Below, one piece after another: positions 12,101-24,507 of a stretch of 64,000 bases of DNA; within the stretch, counting starts at the first letter, position 1, and each line of letters starts with the position of its first letter. The stretch comes from Undaria pinnatifida (taxonomy: Eukaryota; Sar; Phaeophyceae; Laminariales; Alariaceae), in the NCBI GenBank assembly GCA_012845835.1, contig JABAKD010000009.1:17991318-18055317 (forward strand). Direction: 5' to 3'. The notes beneath the pieces are model-generated. The model was not told the origin of the DNA, ran no database searches, and saw only the letters and a program-made list of their open reading frames with translations. A program made the translations under genes and the position numbers.

Positions 12101-15100
12101 ATTGTAGGCCAATGAGACGGAGAGCCAAAACAACGCCGCATTTTTTGTCAAGACCTACCTTCGCGAAGGTGTTTTTTTGCTTTTTTTTTAGAACAGTACC
12201 GTAGATCGTACCTCCGGGGGGTTTTTTGATTTTTTTTTTCACGAAGAACGTTTTTCGCAAACCCTTCTATTTGTCTTTTTTCCGAGAGGGCTCGGTTGGT
12301 ACATCCCTGGCCCCTCAAGACCTCCCACTTGGACGCCGCCTCCTTCCGTCATTTGCGGAACGTTCCAGCTTTTATTTTATTTCTTCCTTCCCTTTTTTTT
12401 TGTCCCACGAAGTCATTTGCTTTCCTCTGCTGTTCATTTGGGATTGGTTTGGTTTGAAGTCTCTTTTTCACAGAAGCACATACGATATTTTTTTGTGTCC
12501 TTTTCCCCTTTTTGTTGTTATTTGAATGCGTAGTAATAATAAAACCACGCCAACTAGATTGGATTTTTTCCAAGTACTGCTGACCTTAGCCCTGTGACAG
12601 ACCGCCGTCTAGACGATATATATATATATATATTAGCATGGAACATAACGTGTGACTAAGGTGTGTATTTTTTATGAAACTTATTTTTCCACCCATCGAC
12701 ATCCAGCACACCCAGTGTCCGTTTCGATTCGTCTTCCTAGAGACAAAAAAAAAAATACTCGTAGTGACAAACTTCGAGACAGACATATCATCGCGAGCGC
12801 TTAGAGCTACCAGGCGCATACGGTACGCATGCATGGGGCGTTCGGGCTGTTTTCCGTGGAGCATTGCGGCGGGACTCTCGACATCATCACAGTCGCTAGT
12901 TTGCACCTGCCATCAATCGTGAACCTCTGTCCGCTTCGCGAAATTTGTTGTAATTTTCATTCCTGAGCGATCGTAGCGAGCAGCGAATGCCGCCCGCGGA
13001 TCGAAGCGCCTTGTACTTCACACCCCGTGTATACTTGGAATATACCAGTACGGAATATTTGGTACTGAGGGTACTCGGAGTATTGCCAGTATTGATAGCC
13101 AAAGTACTGCGAGTACCGGGAGTATGAGCAGTACTGACGGCCGAAATACTGCGAGTACTGGGAGTACAAGCAGTGCAAAACTCGGAGTTTGCGCAGTACC
13201 TGCAGCACAAACACTGAACCCCGAAATACCTCAGCATACGAGTAAAATACTCCGGGCATCACTGCCACCTACAGCACCTTGCAATATGAAACCCTGAAAC
13301 ACTCTGAGCATTGCTTCACCTCGCAGTATGCAACGGTGAAATGCTGCGAGTATTGGAAAAACGGTTCCTGTGGGTCACAATGCTCTGAACCCAACCTGCC
13401 TACTTGCGTCTGAACACAAATCCTAGAACCTTCGGGAACGTTCCGCACGTTCTCCTAGAAAGATCGTCTCTCGGAGCGATGTCGTTATCGCCAACGCTCC
13501 GCGCCACAAGGAAGGGTACAACATCCCGAGGAACCTCAAGACGTCTTCCCAGACGCTTCCTCAGCTCGTTGCCCGTTTCTTTCGTCCGAGAGGAGTGCGA
13601 GGGCGCGCACACCTCTCACACTTCCTACTGTCCCCATCTCAACCTGAGATTCTGTCTCTTTACCGAGCACGTCCATTCGTCCGGTGATCGTCAACACCGC
13701 CCACATTCTGCGACTGTTGCCTGAGAGGGACGCTTGTACACATAGCGTTTGAGATTCGCACCTCTCTGCGGTGTTCTCGAGAACCAACCCTTATTGGCGT
13801 CGACAGCAGGACACTCGAGAACCAACCCTTATTCCGTGTGAAAATAATTGCAAAAATACAGCATCCGTCTTGTTGCAGTCATAATTTAATTCTACGTGAG
13901 TCGATGAGGAAGAAAGTGCTGACTTAATCTCGCGATAAAAACAAAGGCGCATACCGCCGTGGGGAGGGGAAGAGTCTGCTTACAGGCTGGTTTACGTTAA
14001 AAGAAACAAATTCTCTCCCCTGCGAATGCCGCTCGCATTATCCAGTTAAAGGGTGAATATTTGGGATCATACTGACCCCCATGACCAATGCAAGAGGGTG
14101 ACAAGGCCAGTTTTTTTTTTAACGACCTCGGACTGTTTCTAGGAGCAAAACTCTTATCGACCAATGCCAGGCCTTCATATTCTTCAAGAATATTCAGGCT
14201 TTTTCCAAGCGGAGGCGAGAAAAAAATTGCGCCGCATTTTGCACGAACAGAAACTAGCCTGTAGTGACCCCGGATCTGACGTACGTCTGTGGAGGGAGAA
14301 GGGGAAAGTAAAAGTTCGAAGGTAATGGTGGAAAAAAAAAATCGAGTATTGGCAGTAAGAGCAATTCTAGCAGCCGAAATACTGCAAGTACCATGAGTAC
14401 CGGTACTTGAAGAGTAAAACCCTGAAATACTTGATGTAGTTGAAGTGTTCCAAAGTATTGAACCCCCAAATACCCCAAGTACTGAGGGTATCCACGGTAT
14501 CAAACCTCGAAATACTTGACGTACCTGGAGTATCTGCAGTGCAAAACTCCAAAGTACTACGAGTACTTGCAGTATTCGCAGTGTATAACCCGGAAATACT
14601 GCGAGTATGAACTACGTGCAGTATGTCTGAAATGCTTTGCTTTACTCCCTGGTACTGGGCGCATGCATCTGTGGAACACTTGTTGCATATTATTGTGTTG
14701 TTTTTGTCCTCCAACAATATGACGCAGAAGGCGTTCGGATATATATCGAAGATCCTTCCGTGAAGCAGTAGTATCTCTGCTAGAATCCTCTGCCAACCAT
14801 TTTCCAATTTTCCTTCCCCACAATTTTCCACTTTAGACCCGGAATAACATGGTAGTCTATCTTATTCCTCATCTATATTCCATCCCCAGGTTATGGCCGC
14901 GGTCGTCCGGCTTCTTCCTCCCTTCTCCTTGCGGGCCTGGCGGTCCCTCAGTGCTAGCTTATACCTGTGCACTCGGCGCTAAATCGCGACCCGGGTGGTC
15001 ACAGAGATGCTTTGGAAGAGGCGTTCCTTGCAGACGCCTTTCCGGCTAGGGACGATCCGTCCGTCCCTCTGGCGATGCTGGCTGCTTGTTGCATATTGGT

Positions 15101-16113
15101 AGACAACTCCCGAAGATACCGACCAGAAGCATCAATGCATCCAAAGAAAAAGGCTATAGCTGGCGGAGATAATCGTTCATTCTGTCGCACCGTACATGCT
15201 CAGGGTTCCATTGGCACACAAACGCTGGACATTTGCCGAGAAAAGCCTGAGGACTTCGAGGTTGTGTCGCTTGCCGCTGGATCCAACATCGATCTCTTGG
15301 CGGAGCAGGTCGCCTATTTCAAGTGAGATATTTGTAGTGAGATTTTATAGTGAGATAGTGGTCGTACCCCTACAACGGATGGTGTCGACACCCGCAGCTT
15401 GACGTATGGTCGCTCACACGTGCTACTAGTAGCCATCGATTGAATGTTTTCGTATTTCGTGTGCAGCAGTGATATGTACCATTGATGGCAAGTTTACTTG
15501 GTTGGGGATGCTACGTAGGTTGGAAGACGTCGGGCGGGTTGGTCACATTTGCTGCATCATGTCGACTCCGACAAAAACTGGACTTGAATTTCAGATGTTG
15601 TCATGGCTTCGTTTTCGCGGTTTTTATGATGCCATGCAATTTGATAGTTTACGATGTGCTGTATGTGGCACGAGTTTATATTGGTGTCGCCAGTGTACGT
15701 GCAGACTACAGCATCTCCGGCTACTTTCGGTCGTGCCATTATACATTTGTGCTGTTTAGAACTGCTGTGCCGGCAAATTCAATACCTGGTAGTTGACATG
15801 ACTGGAGTGCTGGAATATAATATACAAGGTTTCCCTTCGGCATGGGGTTGACTTGATATCCCGGGGGGATCGCAAGTCGAAAAGGGGGAACATAGGCGTT
15901 CCAATGATAAGATGCTCTGTTGATGAGGATTCGGGTAGACTAATAGCTGACATGAACAGTTGGGAAATGAGGTACCAGATCAAATGAGAAGATGTGGGGA
16001 AAGGAAATGGGGAAATGGTTGGCAGAAGGTCATAGATAATACTGCTTTATGGAAGGATATTTGATTTACATCGGAACGATATTTACGCGATATTGACGGA
16101 AGGCAATGATAAT

Positions 16114-16149
<36 letters not shown>

Positions 16150-19100
16150 AGGATGAGCTACTGCTTTTGCTCCTGCTGCACGCTTCGTATAACTGGTATG
16201 AGGTCCGATTATATGTGTTTGATTGTTGCATTGGACGTGAACATGTTGTGGTTGATATCCTGCTGAGCACCAATCACGCACGCGTACACCCTGAATACTG
16301 GCACAAAGGTAAGAGTTTGAAACACGGCTGCAGGTGTACTGCGGCTGCGGTGCTGCTGCCGTATACTGAATGTATGACAGCGCACACCTCACTCACACGT
16401 ATGTACCTAGTACATGCAGAAGCGCGCAAACATACACATACACAAAGAAGCACCGTCTGTGGCTGTCACAACGGAGAGAGCTCATAGCGCGGTTGTTGTT
16501 GTACCATGACTGCCACAAATACTGAGCCTGGAGGGCCATCTGTGATGCAGTAGCACAGCAGCAGAGCGAGAAAAAATGTCAACATGTGCAAGGGATTTCG
16601 CCGGCGGCGTGAACGGCCGCCGCTCGCAGACTCGCGTGATGCCCATGTACATATGTAGAGGAGGAGGAGGGTCAAACCCAATGCCAAGAAATTGAGAGCA
16701 TGCGCTCCGCACTCCACTCCGAGAAGTATGTGATGACCGAAAAAGGTTTTGCCTTTTTATATTGCAGTAAATCAGTTGCGGTTGGTTGGGCAAAAGAAGG
16801 TATACTCTATGTAGTACCGTACGTAGGTGGGAAGTCACCCGTACTCCGGGCAAACCGTTTCTTGTGTATCGGTTTTCTTGCTTTTCATGCAGAGCGTTCC
16901 CGAAAATACAAACGAGCGCGCAGGGAAAGCATCACAACTGAATTAACACACGGGTGAAAATAGCCGGAATTACTGTAACTTGGAGTAGGAATAATAGCAA
17001 CAGCTCAATGTACCTATAGAGCTGCTCGAAAGGAAAGGCCCTTCCACTCTGGCGTGTATTGTGGTCCATGTTACCATCCGAGGTTGGCGTCAAGGTGTCA
17101 TAAAGCAGCCGTACTAGTAGTGTAACTACAGCAGCAGGGGGACAGCAGCAGCAGCAGCAGCAGTACGAAGCGCGCAGCAGTAACAGAAGAAGCAACGGCA
17201 GCTACTACCGGTACTCGTACTGCTACTGGGTAGCTCAGACGTAAAGTTTGGCTGAACCTACCTACCTGCAGTACATCCAAGCCGCCTGATTACGCTCATC
17301 ACCAACAACAACCCAAACGCAGCAGCGGCAGCAGCAGTAACAGCAGCGTTGTCTTGGTAAAAAAAAGGCGTTCTGAGTAGTTCTCGCCCTCAAGCCCAGC
17401 CTTTTCTCTGACCGTCCTTCCTCCCACCCGTACACACGCCAGTGCCCGCCAGAGCCCGCTTCAGCCATAGGCTCGCTCGCAACCACGAGCTCTTCCGCAT
17501 GCCTTGCACAGGCTCTGCTTCTCTCGGCAAAAATGAAAGGCAAAAGAAGATTCGAAAGTAATGACTATTTTGGAAAGCAAACAATTACCCACGTGGGTTA
17601 ATCATGGTCATGTGTACACCCCGAATATAGTCTGCTGGTGATCTGCTCCGGCTGTCTACTACGGCTGTACAGCTGCCCCTCTACATGCGTAGCTGCGGAG
17701 CCGTTTTCTATGCCAGCTGCTTCTGTGCGTACTTACGTATAGCTCGACATCACGTTTGATACCTGGTACCTGGTACCAGGTACGAGGTAGCGGTAGTTAT
17801 GTATGAAGCCTGGGAAGCACATGTTTTAGGGGCATTCCAATTATATCCTGGATCCGAGCACACAGCTCCTTGCGCAGCTCCCCACAAACGGCGGCGCCGG
17901 TGGAGTACCAACCTTCCCCATGGGTCAGAGGTCAGAGAGGACGATAAGGACGAAAACACGCGAAAACATAAACCCTGTCGCCAGACTATGAGCCAAAACG
18001 CTCACAGGGCTCGATTGTCGGGGATCTCGTCGGAGTATCTCGACGTTAAGGCCTCGCGCAGGCGCTACGGCGTGAGCGGGCGGATCCGCGAAGCCGGCTG
18101 TTGCAAGCGAGTCGGGAACACGCCCCGGTGAAGAAACCGCATGGAACGGCGGTCAGAGGCGTAGAGATCCGCAGACAGGTGATCAGGTCCGCCTGCGAAT
18201 TCTATTTGGATGGGTTTCTATTGGCCCTGCGCGCCTCGGCGAAACGAGGCTGGCGGCAGTATGGACCTGGGCCTTGCTCTGTGGGTCTTGCCCGGTGCGA
18301 CTACCTCCCAGATGCGGTGCGGGGAGCGCACCAACTCGAGAAATAGTAGCTAGGTGCCAATCTCCCAGGTAAACGGGCAGAGAGGGGCAGCTTTGTCAGG
18401 CGAGGTGTGGTACATGTTCAATGCGAGGTGCACAACAGAAGCCACAGGGTTAGGTGCAACAGAAACGTATGATGTTCGAGAGATGTGTTACTACTGCTGC
18501 TGGCTGCATGTAGCTGCGTCGTATCAGACAACAGAGAGGGTAAAGAAGATTGGACGGATGACGTCGCACAGCGGGCGGGAGAGCTGAGCGAATAAAAAAA
18601 GGTGGCAACGGAACGGGCTATGTAAAAAAACAAAATAAATGCGGGGTTTTGCATGCACCTGCTCGGCTCAGCGAGGCGCAACATAACCCCTTAACAAAAA
18701 GAGCCAGTTTAGCGACGTTGAAATTTTCAGAGCACCGCCACGGAGTTCGGCAGGGACCCAGACATACGTCGTAATATGCCGACGACCCTTTTGGTTGGCC
18801 GGCAGCGGAAAGTGCGAATGAGAAACCTTGGTCGGAGAGAGAGCACTATGCCCAAAAACAAAATGCATATTTTACATATAGATACCATGGGTAATATCGG
18901 ATTGAAGCTGCTACTCTTCGAGCTGAAGACGGTGTGACCGTTTTTCCTATATAGACGGTTAATCGGTTCACCAGGTCAGAAGAGCACGGTTGTCCAGCTC
19001 AGAAGAACACATAGCCTCCATGTTTGTACACTTAAAAGCCTTGATTAATTGATGGTTGTTCAAAGAGGGTACCACCGTACAGGCGTTTTGCGTTTACACG

Positions 19101-22100
19101 TTGAGTGCCAGGCACGGTTTGTGTTTTTCAGCCAATGAGGAAAACGGTGATGACCCCGTTACACGATAAAAACGAAGGTGGCTACCGCAGCGAGGAGGGG
19201 TAGGGGAACCCTGATACCCGGATCTGAGTTACGACGAAAAAAGGCAAGGATTACGTGGAGCTAAGGAAAGAGATCAGCACCTGAATCAAATCCCATGAAA
19301 ATAAAGTGTAGAACGACCGTCGTCGACGCGTGATCGACTACCGAAAGCATGTTCCAAGTTCGTTGTCTTTGCATAGCTTCGCCCTTCCAACAACAACCGA
19401 TGCCCCCCCGCTCGCTTGCATCTGATTGGCCAGACCGAAGATGGTGTCCGTGGCGCAAGAAAGACTGATTCCTGCACTGCGGGAGCGCCTATCGGACGTT
19501 GGGGTGAAAGGGGTAAGAGCCGGCGATGGTTTTTTTTAGAGAGTATGATATCATGCACTGAGCGATGTTCGCCAATACGGTCGGTGAGTAGCGGGAAATG
19601 TGCAACAGCGTTGTGGCGTGCCTGGTATTGATTGCGCATCCTACAACGCGCTGCGTGCCCTACTCGTTTTTATTTGTTTTGAGCAGTCCGATGTGCCAAC
19701 CATCGCCGCCGGTGCTGACGGGATCATCGCCGCTGCCTGCCATGATGACGCAGACACGGTTGTAACAGGTGCGTTTGGGTTATCTATGTTTGGATCATGT
19801 CCGTACCAATGACAACTTAGCCCCCGTAAACCCTTGTGGAACAGTTTGTTGGATGCTGGTGACGTGGATATGAGCGATTGAAAGAATTTTTCCAGGATTT
19901 GTGTTTCGGTGCTTTATCGGTACTGTGTTGAATCTTGTTAAAGGTTTGGTTTGATTACGGAACGCCTCTTACAATGTTTCGTATATAAGATAAAATGGGC
20001 GTGGTTGAGGTTGAGCACGGGAAGGAGATAACAAAGGCACGACGGGTGTGCGAGAAGCAAAGCATCCGGTAGAGCACCTAAAGCTGGTTTGGTATACGAC
20101 GGACGGGAAAGGCTGCTCTTGAGGTTGACGTGGGCGCTGGTTTGTCGTAGCTACCTATAGCAAATCACATCGCGTAGGGCAAGCATCAACAACCTGATTT
20201 CCATGCAAACGGGGCCAACGCGCATAGTCAGCTTATGAATACATAGATTGGTATGCCGGAAGGATGGTTGTGCCAGGCTTAGGATGTGCCTTGTCGTTGC
20301 CACCCGTTATTTTGATTGTTGACGCTTGGAGGTATCGTCGGCTGTGCGGGACTTCTACCCACCGTTGAAGCTATCAAGAAGAAGAAAACGATTGCGCTGG
20401 CCAATAAGGAAACTCTTATCGCGGGTGGGCCGGCAGTGCTCCCTCTTCTTCGGGAGTACGGTGTGGACATGATTCCTGCCGATTCGGAACATTCAGCAAT
20501 TTTCCAGTGCCTCCAGGTGTGAACAACAGAGCTCTCTTTACTTTAAGCGGTTCCGACTGTACTAAAGTACCAGATTTTACTTTTGCGCCCCCTTGAGTAT
20601 TTTCCCTCTTCGAATGAACAGTCCCAACAATGTGACGTCTAAAAACCACCACACATTTTTTTTGCTTGTAACAATTATGTTGGCAATACGTACTGGAGTC
20701 ATATCCGCGGTATTGCCGTATACCACTGTTGTAAACTCAATGTTCCTGCCGTGTCGTCCATCCTTACCGATAACCAAGTAGCACATGAAAGCGGAGGTTT
20801 AAGACTTCCATCATTAACATTCGAGCAGCACCACGACAGTACTGTAGTTATTATCAAGATTGAACGTGCATTTGCACGTTATAACATCACAGCTGCAAAT
20901 CTATTTGCATGTCGCTGAGGACGATGGTCTGATCGCATGGGTTGGGGAATTATTACCTCGAGCCCTTGCACCAGTTGATCAGGTGGACTATTAGCAGATT
21001 CCTGTCTCAGGGATTAGGTATCGCCTCCATCTCTTGTGTACAAGAATGCGTCACGCGTCATAGGGCTTTTCGTGAAAGGTGAACATTTTATGTTCAGCAA
21101 GCGAAAAGACTGCCGAACTAGGCACGTCCCAGCAACGACACGCCCAATAACGTAGCTAAAGGCGGCTGCGGGATTTCTGGTTTGTGTGGGAAATGACCCA
21201 TCTTGACTGGTTGAAGGTATGGGTCAACAGTTAATGAGTCAAGGCCTTGCAACCTTGTGCCCTGTGGCCACTCATTTTCCCGTACGCTGGTCGCCACAAC
21301 TCAAACGGACACCAAATACGAGCAGCGCGATCATAAGCTTTCGGGAAGTGCATCACAGTACCACTTTCAAGCTCGCATTTTTCCTGGCCCTGCTGGGGTG
21401 TTATGTTCCGCGATCATAGTTTTGAAGCGTTTGTGCGTTATTCTCGAAACCAGGGGTTCCCACCTGATGCTCTCCGGCGAATTATCCTGACAGCTTCAGG
21501 AGGTGCGTTCCGTGACTGGCCGGCGGAGGACTTGGTGAAGGTGAGAGTGACAAGCATTCACCACCGAGGTATTGCGTTTCATTGGCTTCTCCAATACTAG
21601 CATAATTTGAGCAGTGTGAGCGGTATGGATTTCTTGATGCGTGGTCGAACGTCAGTATTCCCTAAGCAGTGTCTTGACCCAGCCTCTACCAAACAGCTAC
21701 TCGACTGAACTACTTTTGTTATCTTGTGGACAAATGGGCCGGTGCGACCTTTTGCACTTGTTTGTTTTGACGTCATGTATAGACCTGTTATGACCGGTCC
21801 AGCGGGGTATAAGTTGTGCGAGACGTACGCTGGTCGTCAGCAAACCACGGTACGGCATACGCCTTGGTTTGGAATGGCACCCAAACGTCAACTGGTACCC
21901 CAAACGTTTTCCCACTTGCCGGCGTCCAGGTGACCGTGGCTGATGCCCTCAAGCACCCCAACTGGGACATGGGGGCGAAGATTACTGTAGACAGTGCAAC
22001 CATGATGAACAAGGGGCTAGAGGTGATCGAGGCTCACTATCTTTTCGGGGCCGACTACGACGATATCGACATCGTCGTACATCCTGAGAGCATTATACAC

Positions 22101-24507
22101 TCAATGGTGAGCCCTAGCAACTACGAGTGACAGTGGGTATTGCCGTGTCTTGCGCGGCAACTCTAACGTGTTGTTGTATGAGTTACGAAGCCCATGTTAA
22201 GACGGGCGTCAAATAATGGAATTTTCATGATGAGCACTGTCGCTATTTACTTGTATAGCCGTCGCGTGAGAGTAGCGATCCTGATTTGTGTTTGTACTGA
22301 TGAATTTTTGGAGGTTGACCGACACAGACGTTGTGGGTAGTGGGTGAGCTCGCCGGTGGTTCTTCTGCAGTGTTTGGAATGTTGGTTATCGCAACTGACG
22401 AAGCGATAAGATGTACGCGAATGCGGCTTAGATAGTCGGCGTCAAGTTAGGTAAGGAAGACACGTGACAGCGCAATTGCTTCAGATATCCTGACGTGTGC
22501 AAATTTCATCTCTTCAACTTTAGCAACGCCAACGGTCTTGCCGCAATACAGGTAGAGGCTCAAGACACGAGCGTGATTGCGCAGTTGGGCTGGCCGGACA
22601 TGCGCTTGCCCTTACTGTATTCGCTCTCTTGGCCTCGTCGGGTGCGCATGTCTTACGATCAGCTGGACCTCGCGAAACTATGTGAGAAATGGTGGCTGAT
22701 AATTTTCCCCATGCTATATTTTGCGTCTCCGTGACGTGCACGCGCTTCTAAGCGCGCTGACTCAACCATGCCCATTTCTTGTCTAGAGTAATTTTCTTGC
22801 TTCCGTCGGCATTCCTGCCTAGGTCGGTCATTAGTTTTCACAATTAGACTAGTAGTGGTAGCAGCGGGAAGACTATTGCCTCGGAACTATTTTGGCCTGA
22901 GTGTTTCCTGCTCCATGGGCTACCATCATCAGTTGTGGCATTTTGCGGGGGCATGTCTCCGGCGCAACGGTGAAATGTGCTGCGCTATCCACGGTAATGG
23001 CTAGCGTTAACGGTTGTCTCTTTAGTTGCGACCAAGCGAAGTAAGTCGCGATGCTGACAAAGCGTCACGCGATTGTTGTAAATGTTGTGCTCTCATCGTA
23101 ATCATACATCGAAAGCGGTGCGAATCGTCAACACATTCGGAAATGCGTGTCTTTCCGTCCATCCACCGTTCGAGTCAGATGGTACTCTTCGACTCAAATA
23201 TGAATACTCATGTTTTGTTTGGTCGAAAACGTTGGGATACATTCGGATGCGTGTATATTGGCAGCGAAGCTGACGTTTAGGGGGCCTGATCGGGCAAAGT
23301 ATCCGTGCATCGACCTGGCTTATGCTGCTGGACGGACTGGGGGGAGCATGACTGCTGCGATGAATGCTGCCAATGAGCGGGCTAACGAGATTTTCCGCCA
23401 AGGAGCCATATCGGTGAGTTGTGCGTTTGTTGCTGGTTATGTTGTCATGGCGTTGATGTCGGTGAACATACAATCAGCATATTGCACGGTAGTAGCAATG
23501 TCCTTAGCCAGACCAGGTAGGGTTTGCTTTATTTACTTTTGTTTGCATTCCCGGGCTTAATACCCTGGATATGTTAGCAGCGACTGATAAAACCCCGACA
23601 ACGGGTTTATCCCGACAGCCTTTAGCGAACACTATGTTCGCAGTTGTTACTTGATGGTCTTCGAAGAGGCGCGTACAAAATCTGAGAAAAGGCGTCACAT
23701 GGAACTCTGCACGAGCGCGTACTCGCAGCCATGGCCGTCTTTTGACGGTACAATTGCACCAACTCCCCGCTACCCAGCCGGCGTGTCTTAAGTTTTGCGT
23801 GGTGTTTTAGGTCTACAACGTTGTAAACTTGTCTGATACATTGGTATGTACTAGAAACTATAAACTCGTTTGATCCGGTCGGTGTTACTTGCCAGGGTAC
23901 TTTGCACGGTGGCTGGTATTTTTTTTCCTTTAGTTTTCAAGTGTTTTTTGTGCTAATCTGTGCTGTTACCTGGTTTGTACCCCATCGGAATGCCCGTGTT
24001 CCCCCGTTTCAAGTTGCGGCACCCCCGGGATTTTCAAGCCAACCACATCCCAAAGGGGAACCTAGTAAAATCCCTACTTGAGTATATAACCAGGAATTTG
24101 ATCGCGTTGCGACCGCCTTCTTCTGCCACGTGCTTGCAGTTCGTCGAGATCCCACGAGTTATCGAGGTGGTTATGGAGGCCCACAAGGCCGACTTCACGG
24201 CAACCCCTTCCATCGGCGACATTGTAAACGTGAGTTCGACAATCTGCCCGTATCAGGTGCCCACGAGAAGTGCTACCCGACATATTAAATTTCCGGCCGG
24301 GATTTGTCCACCCCATTTGCACGTAACTGGTATAATGTGGAGTTTCGGTCGGTTGAGGTTTGCTTGTATCGCGATGCTATTAATAGCACCATTTCTGAGG
24401 GTGCTCAAACTAACCCGCAACGTCTCGCTCATCCTCACCAGGTGGATCTGTGGGCCAGAACAAAGATCGACGAAGCAGCTTCGCAGCTAAAGCTGGTCGG
24501 CGTTTGA
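9197..24507 (+). CDS. dxr: 1-deoxy-D-xylulose 5-phosphate reductoisomerase, plastid-targeted
   Basis: DXR converts DXP to 2-C-methyl-D-erythritol 4-phosphate with NADPH, the first committed step of the plastid MEP isoprenoid pathway. Eleven exons: 9197-9430, 15204-15322, 19434-19512, 19687-19768, 20332-20516, 21454-21540, 21930-22106, 22552-22681, 23265-23413, 24140-24229, 24442-24507; 1398 nt, 465 aa, all GT-AG and in phase. Seen: NADPH loop G-S-T-G-S-I-G-T-Q-T (76-85, split by intron 1), A-N-K-E-T (195-199), metal ligands in P-A-D-S-E-H (D222, E224), the S-G-G-A-F-R-D loop (248-254), and M-N-K-G-L-E (E293). The N-terminus has a hydrophobic signal (residues 6-12) and V-S-A-F-F (16-20), the stramenopile cleavage motif, which favours the ATG at 9197 over the in-frame ATG at 9071. 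Catalytic residues are intact. Introns 1 and 2 (5.8 and 4.1 kb) are full of repeats. Confidence 0.95.
9632..9912 (+). repeat. Direct repeat of about 105 bp, period about 172
   Basis: 9632-9745 and 9805-9912 share TATTAGCAGTACAGCCAGCA-like sequence and CACTGACACACCGAACCAGCGA. Between the copies is a perfect 8-bp stem hairpin, GGGCGGCC-TTT-GGCCGCCC (9750-9768), followed by CGC-rich DNA not found in the second copy. Confidence 0.8.
10158..10409 (+). repeat. Two tandem copies of a 126-bp unit
   Basis: 10158-10283 and 10284-10409 are about 90% alike. Each includes GCCATCGGTGTTGTT, CTACTGTAG and CGCGCGATCTAG. They lie inside DXR intron 1. Confidence 0.85.
13020..13360 (+). repeat. GAGTACTG minisatellite, tract 1
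   Basis: About eight degenerate units of 40-45 bp, consensus roughly AAATACTGCGAGTACTGGGAG followed by TACxAGCAGTxCxxAxCCCCG. A second tract of the same unit is at 14335-14625 in the same intron. Confidence 0.8.
13777..13835 (+). repeat. LTR-type primer-binding box between short direct repeats
   Basis: CTCGAGAACCAACCCTTATT occurs twice, just before and just after GGCGTCGACAGCAGGACA. The box matches those at 8560 and 28220. It may mark the end of a decayed LTR occupying part of 13400-13790, but no start was identified. Confidence 0.4.
13880..13975 (+). repeat. Member of the CGATAAAAA-GAAGGC repeat family
   Basis: The sequence GTGAGTCGATGAGGAAGAAA, then GTGCTGA, then CGCGATAAAAACAAAGGCGC resembles the segments at 34125-34200, 36990-37080 and, reversed, 26000-26080. 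A shorter piece is at 19160-19230. Confidence 0.55.
14335..14625 (+). repeat. GAGTACTG minisatellite, tract 2
   Basis: About seven degenerate copies of the unit seen at 13020-13360, with AAATACT(T/G) starts near 14381, 14427, 14484, 14511 and 14595. The tracts are about 1 kb apart within DXR intron 1. Confidence 0.8.
15826..15905 (-). repeat. Repeat shared in inverted orientation by DXR introns 2 and 9
   Basis: On the minus strand this reads GGAACGCCTATGTTCCCCC, on through a CCCCCGGGAT core, to GGGAAACC. The plus-strand partner at 23988-24063 is about 75% identical over 75 bp. Confidence 0.7.
16108..16149 (+). repeat. (AAC)n microsatellite
   Basis: About 13 near-perfect AAC units. The flanks differ from those of the GTT runs at 5831 and 33754, so this is a separate locus. 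Confidence 0.9.
19769..24441 (+). other. DXR introns 4-10
   Basis: Introns of 563, 937, 389, 445, 583, 726 and 212 bp, all GT-AG, most with T-rich stretches before the acceptor. Nothing else stands out except the repeat at 23988-24063 in intron 9 and a T-run before the exon 10 acceptor. Frames running from exons into introns stop quickly. Confidence 0.85.
23988..24063 (+). repeat. Intron 9 copy of the inverted repeat
   Basis: GGAATGCCCGTGTTCCCCC to AAAGGGGAACC; the reverse partner is in intron 2 at 15826-15905. A frame stays open through both copies, but I see no protein family in it. Confidence 0.7.

Larger units (their letters stand above)
9431..15203 (+). other. DXR intron 1 (5.8 kb), repeat-filled
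   Basis: Donor ACG|GTGAGG and acceptor CTCAG|GGT join phase-0 exons inside the NADPH-binding loop. The intron holds tandem repeats (9632-9912, 10158-10409), two minisatellite tracts (13020-13360, 14335-14625), an LTR-type box at 13796, and T-rich tracts at 12170-12510. Open frames such as 10621-11193 are Cys- and Arg-rich translations of CTG-rich DNA and show no domain. Confidence 0.85.
15323..19433 (+). other. DXR intron 2 (4.1 kb)
   Basis: It joins exon 2, which ends two bases into a lysine codon, to exon 3, which supplies one. No other exon is needed, since exon 3 (19434-19512) fills the gap in the DXR alignment exactly. Contents: (AAC)n at 16108-16149, CAG runs at 17138-17165 and 17318-17345, a CCTGGTAC motif cluster at 17758-17785, and a repeat in reverse orientation at 15826-15905 that matches intron 9. 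Confidence 0.8.

Noticed and set aside
14893-14982. Short frame starting M-A-A-V-V-R-L-L, first taken as the DXR leader
   Set aside because: The true first exon at 9197-9430 ends exactly at G-S-T with a good donor and joins exon 2 in phase; this frame ends in a stop with no donor.
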